Of a DNA stretch of 8,284 nt, positions 5,098 to 8,284 are shown in pieces. Positions within the stretch are counted from its first letter, which is position 1. Each line of letters begins with the position of its first letter. The stretch is from NCBI GenBank assembly GCA_029248335.1, contig JAQWJM010000039.1, forward strand, positions 1 to 8,284. The letters run 5' to 3'. Origin of the DNA: UBA12014 sp029248335. GTDB taxonomy: Bacteria > Planctomycetota > Phycisphaerae > Phycisphaerales > SM1A02. The notes under the pieces are model-generated. The model did not search any database. It had not been told where the DNA came from and worked only from the letters and a program-made list of their open reading frames with translations. A program made the position numbers and the translations under genes.

Positions 5098-8000
5098 ATG
5101 AAACCAGCTCGATTCGGCTTCGCGGGGCTCCCGCATCTGGCAATCACGGCGGCCATGTGCGGCAACGCCTTCGTCGCGACCGCCGATGGCCCTCCTGATC
5201 CCGCGGTCGTCTCCGGGCAGACGCTCTTCACCGAGCTCGATCCCGAGCGCACCGGACTGGATTTCGTGAACCCGCTGATCGCGGATCATCCGAAGCGCCA
5301 TCTCTATCCGTTCGGCTACGCCTGTGGCGGCGTGAGCATCGGGGACCTCGACGGCGACGGTCGTGCCGACGTGTTCTGCGTCGGCGGGCCGGAGGCCAAC
5401 GGTCTCTTCCTCCAACTCGCGCCCGACGAGGCGGATCCGGAATGCGGACTGAGATTCGCGAGGGTGGAGGGATCCCGGACCGATGGCGGGTATGCGTGGG
5501 GCACCGGCGCCTCGCTGGTGGACATCGACGGGGACGGCGACCTCGACATCTACGTGTGCAACTACGACGCGCCGAACCAGCTCTACATCAATCGTTCGAC
5601 CCCGGGCGATCCGGAATTCACCGAGGAAGCGGCGGCCTATCGCCTGAACATCCGGGACGCGTCAATCATTTCGACGTTCGCGGACATCGACAACGACGGC
5701 GACCTTGATGCGTACCTCGGCTGCAACCGCTACGTCCCTCCGAAGGGGCTTCCGACGGAGCCGCCCGGGGAGTTCGACCCGGAGACCGGGACGGTCGTCA
5801 TGTTCCCGAAGTACGAGCGTTACTTCCGCGCGTGGAGGAAGCCCGACGGCAACTTCGAGGGCGACAGCTACGGACGCGACGACCACCTGCTCCGGAACGA
5901 CGGCCCGGATGCGAACGGGCAGATCAAGTTCTCGAGGATCACCGATCCCGCCGGCATCGACGGTTCCGGACATGCGCTCTCCGCGACCTGGTTGGACATC
6001 GACCGGGACGGTCGGATCGATCTGCACGTGGCCAACGACTTCGAGGATCCGGATCGCCTCTATCGGAATCTCGGGCCGGATTCGAGCGGCATGGTTCGAT
6101 TCGAGAACGTGATTGGTGACGTGCTTCCCTACACGTCCTGGTCGAGCATGGGCGCCGACGAGGCGGATCTCGACGGAGACGGGCTGCTCGACCTGATGGT
6201 CGCGGACATGTCGGCGACGTCGCACTTCAAGGCCAAGGTGAACATGGGCGAGATGGGTGGTCGCCAGCGAAAGGTGCTCGAGGAGGGTTGGCCGCGTCAG
6301 GCGATGCGCAACATGCTCTACCTCGATACCGGACGAGGCGTCTACCGGGAGGCGGGCTTCATGGCGGGCCTGAGCAGTTCGGACTGGACCTGGGCCGTGA
6401 AACTGGCCGACTTCGATCAGGACGGACGGCCCGACGTCTTCTTCACCAATGGGATGAGTCGCAACTACACGGACTCGGACGTGCCCTTCTCGGGCCGCCA
6501 GCGGTACGGCCGCACCCAGTGGGATCACTTTCGGGAGCAACCGCCGCTCGAGGAACGAAACATCGCGTTTCGAAACACCGGCGATCTTCGGTTCACCGAT
6601 GTCGCGGAGGCGTGGGGGCTCGACAAGAATGGCATGAGTTACAGCGCCGCCTACGGCGATCTCGACGGGGACGGCGACCAGGATCTGGTGGTCGCGAACC
6701 TCGACGACACGGTCTCGCTCTACCGGAACGACGCGACCGGAAACTGGCTCAAGGTCCGACTCCGCAGCGAAGAGGCGAACCGCCACGGGGCGGGGGCGCT
6801 GGTCCGCGTGATCACCGAGTCGGGGAAGACCCTGGTCCGACGGGCGAATCCCTGGACCGGCTGGGCGTCCACCAACGACTCGGATCTCCATTTCGGACTC
6901 GGTGAGGACGAGACGGTGCGAAGCGTGGAGGTCTCGTGGCCCGGCAACGTCGTCCAGCAAGCAGGCCCCTTCGACGCGAATCGAACCGTGACGATCGAAC
7001 GGAAGACCGGGGGCGAGCGAGCCGCGAGCGTCGCGGTCGGTCGCTTCCAGCCGGCCCCCGACGGCATCGGGCCGGGATTCGTCCATCGCGAAAATCCCTT
7101 CGACGACTTCAAGAACCAGCCGCTGCTTCCGGGGAAGATGTCCTCCTTCGGCCCCTCCATGAGCTGGGGCGACGCGAACGCGGACGGACGGCCGGACGTC
7201 CACTTCGGTGGTGCGGTCGGCCAGGCCGGGGAACTCTGGATCAACGAAGGTGAAGGCGCATTCCGATCCGTGGCCGTGCCCGTGCTGCAGGAGGACGCGG
7301 TCTGCGAGGATTCCGACTCGATCTGGTTCGACGCCGATGGCGACGGCGATCTCGATCTGCTGGTCGCGAGCGGGAGCACCGAGTTCGCGGAGCGCGACTA
7401 TCGCCTCCTGAATCGGCTCTACGTCAATCAGGGCGTCGGCGAGGACGGACGGACGCCGCAGTTCACGCGGGCGCCCGACGCGGCGCTGGCGGGGCTCTCC
7501 TTCAGCACCGGAACGATCGCGGCCGCTGATTTCGATGCCGACGGTGATGTCGACCTGTTCCTCGGAAGCCGTTCCGTCCCCGGGCGGTATCCGGTCGCGC
7601 CCGCGAGTCACCTCCTGCTCAACGAGGGGCGTGATGGGGGGATTCGATTCGTCGACGGCACCGACGCGGTCGCTTCCGGGCTCGGACGAGCGGGCCTGGT
7701 GACCGGTGCCGAATGGGCGGACTTCGACGGCGACGGGCGGATCGATCTCGCGGTCGCGACCGAATGGGGACCGGTCCGCCTCTGGCGCAACACGGGTGAT
7801 CGACTGGTGGAGGCGACCGACACCGCCGGACTCGGCGGGGAACGCGGCTGGTGGTACGGCCTCCGGTCGGGCGACGTCGACGGCGATGGCGACCTCGACC
7901 TGATCGGGCTCAACGCCGGCCTCAACACGAAGTACGGCGTTCCCGACGCGGGCCATCCCGCGGTTCTCTTCTTCGGTGACATGGATGATTCCGGCAGCGA

Positions 8001-8284
8001 GCACCTCGTGGAGGCGAAGTGCAAGGACGACGGCATGCTGCCGGTCCGCGGCCGGAGCTGCAGTTCCAGCGCGATGCCCGTCATCAAGCGGAACTTCGGA
8101 ACCTTCCGCGACTTCGCGCAGGCGGATCTTCCGGAGATCTACAGCGAGGAGCGACTCGATTCCGCCCTCCGGCTCGAAGCGGACCTGCTCGAATCGGGGG
8201 TGTGGCTCAACGTCTCGGAACCGGGTCGACCCGCGTTCGAGTTTCGTCCCTTCCCGCGCATCGCGCAGGTCAGTCCGTCCTACG
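5098..8284 (+). CDS. Large secreted FG-GAP/VCBS beta-propeller protein with central ASPIC/UnbV domain, 3' end outside window
   Basis: The frame is open from ATG 5098 to the window end (1,062 codons) with no stop. GGAG at 5082-5085 and a purine run before the ATG support the start. The N-terminus looks like a signal peptide (K2, R5, hydrophobic 6-28, probable cut after ATA at 27-29). Twelve D-x-[DN]-x-D-G-x-x-D Ca-binding loops of FG-GAP/VCBS type begin near residues 83, 142, 196, 300, 357, 438 and 521, then 692, 745, 811, 875 and 926. Between the two sets lies an ASPIC/UnbV domain (about 548-633; GNWLKVRLR, then W-x-G-W-A-S, LHFGLG, V-x-V-x-W-P-G). This is CRTAC1-like and widespread in planctomycetes and Bacteroidetes. 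After the second propeller come NAGLNTKYGVPD, a GRSCSSSAMP stretch and LNVSEPGRPAFEFRPFPRIA, also seen in this family. Family proteins are often ~1,100 residues or more, so the stop is probably not far beyond. The role is unknown; extracellular binding or adhesion is the usual suggestion. Confidence 0.95.
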   Translation, partial: MKPARFGFAGLPHLAITAAMCGNAFVATADGPPDPAVVSGQTLFTELDPERTGLDFVNPLIADHPKRHLYPFGYACGGVSIGDLDGDGRADVFCVGGPEANGLFLQLAPDEADPECGLRFARVEGSRTDGGYAWGTGASLVDIDGDGDLDIYVCNYDAPNQLYINRSTPGDPEFTEEAAAYRLNIRDASIISTFADIDNDGDLDAYLGCNRYVPPKGLPTEPPGEFDPETGTVVMFPKYERYFRAWRKPDGNFEGDSYGRDDHLLRNDGPDANGQIKFSRITDPAGIDGSGHALSATWLDIDRDGRIDLHVANDFEDPDRLYRNLGPDSSGMVRFENVIGDVLPYTSWSSMGADEADLDGDGLLDLMVADMSATSHFKAKVNMGEMGGRQRKVLEEGWPRQAMRNMLYLDTGRGVYREAGFMAGLSSSDWTWAVKLADFDQDGRPDVFFTNGMSRNYTDSDVPFSGRQRYGRTQWDHFREQPPLEERNIAFRNTGDLRFTDVAEAWGLDKNGMSYSAAYGDLDGDGDQDLVVANLDDTVSLYRNDATGNWLKVRLRSEEANRHGAGALVRVITESGKTLVRRANPWTGWASTNDSDLHFGLGEDETVRSVEVSWPGNVVQQAGPFDANRTVTIERKTGGERAASVAVGRFQPAPDGIGPGFVHRENPFDDFKNQPLLPGKMSSFGPSMSWGDANADGRPDVHFGGAVGQAGELWINEGEGAFRSVAVPVLQEDAVCEDSDSIWFDADGDGDLDLLVASGSTEFAERDYRLLNRLYVNQGVGEDGRTPQFTRAPDAALAGLSFSTGTIAAADFDADGDVDLFLGSRSVPGRYPVAPASHLLLNEGRDGGIRFVDGTDAVASGLGRAGLVTGAEWADFDGDGRIDLAVATEWGPVRLWRNTGDRLVEATDTAGLGGERGWWYGLRSGDVDGDGDLDLIGLNAGLNTKYGVPDAGHPAVLFFGDMDDSGSEHLVEAKCKDDGMLPVRGRSCSSSAMPVIKRNFGTFRDFAQADLPEIYSEERLDSALRLEADLLESGVWLNVSEPGRPAFEFRPFPRIAQVSPSY

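Noticed and set aside
2997..5252. 751-residue open frame on the minus strand opposite protein B and both flanking gaps
   Set aside because: It has the same compositional cause. Its sequence (repeated VAVxV, EVD and AD stretches) mirrors the Asp/Gly repeats of protein B, and it runs through strong hairpins.
5662..8004. 780-residue open frame on the minus strand opposite the propeller gene
   Set aside because: The periodic VAVxVE/I pattern is the reverse complement of the D-x-D-G-D-x-D loops. The + strand frame has clear FG-GAP and ASPIC features.

Overview
The window is GC-rich, and every convincing gene lies on the + strand. It reads like an accessory or surface-protein region of a planctomycete, most likely of the Phycisphaerae type. 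The support for this is dockerin-like tails of the form GDLNGDG-x-V-N-AADLGLLIS-x-WG-x-CP, GACC-type cysteine modules, several paralogous secreted proteins with Asp/Gly/Cys-rich modules, and a very large FG-GAP/ASPIC-UnbV protein. The taxonomic call is inference from protein style, not from a marker gene.

Layout: (1) Positions 1-969 hold a LacI-family transcription regulator whose first ~20 codons lie before the window. (2) Positions 1035-2855 hold a 606-residue exported modular protein (secreted protein A). (3) Positions 2856-3245 are a 390-base gap with a terminator-like hairpin plus T-rich tract, then a long leader. (4) Positions 3246-4892 hold a 548-residue exported paralogue (secreted protein B). 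(5) Positions 4893-5097 are a spacer packed with four consecutive hairpins. (6) From 5098 to the window end runs a very large exported beta-propeller protein with an ASPIC/UnbV domain, of which 1,062 codons are present. This last reading frame has no stop inside the window and is easy to miss.

Proteins A and B are built from the same parts in different order. Each has two copies of a ~170-residue domain that I cannot name (core motif S-F-x-N-V-[ST]-G-W-N-N, later a D-R-x-x-x-E-R-A-L-V-T-F stretch). Each also has a 36-residue six-Cys module, a 46-51-residue Cys-rich module (two copies in A) and one dockerin-like Ca-binding duplex, which is internal in A and C-terminal in B. No catalytic domain is recognisable in either, so binding, adhesion or a matrix role is more likely than enzymatic activity.

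The regulator lies only 65 bases upstream of protein A, on the same strand, so the two may be co-transcribed or the regulator may control its neighbours. Hairpins after A and after B suggest that A, B and the propeller protein are largely separate transcripts. There are no RNA genes, CRISPR arrays, insertion sequences or attachment sites that I can support.
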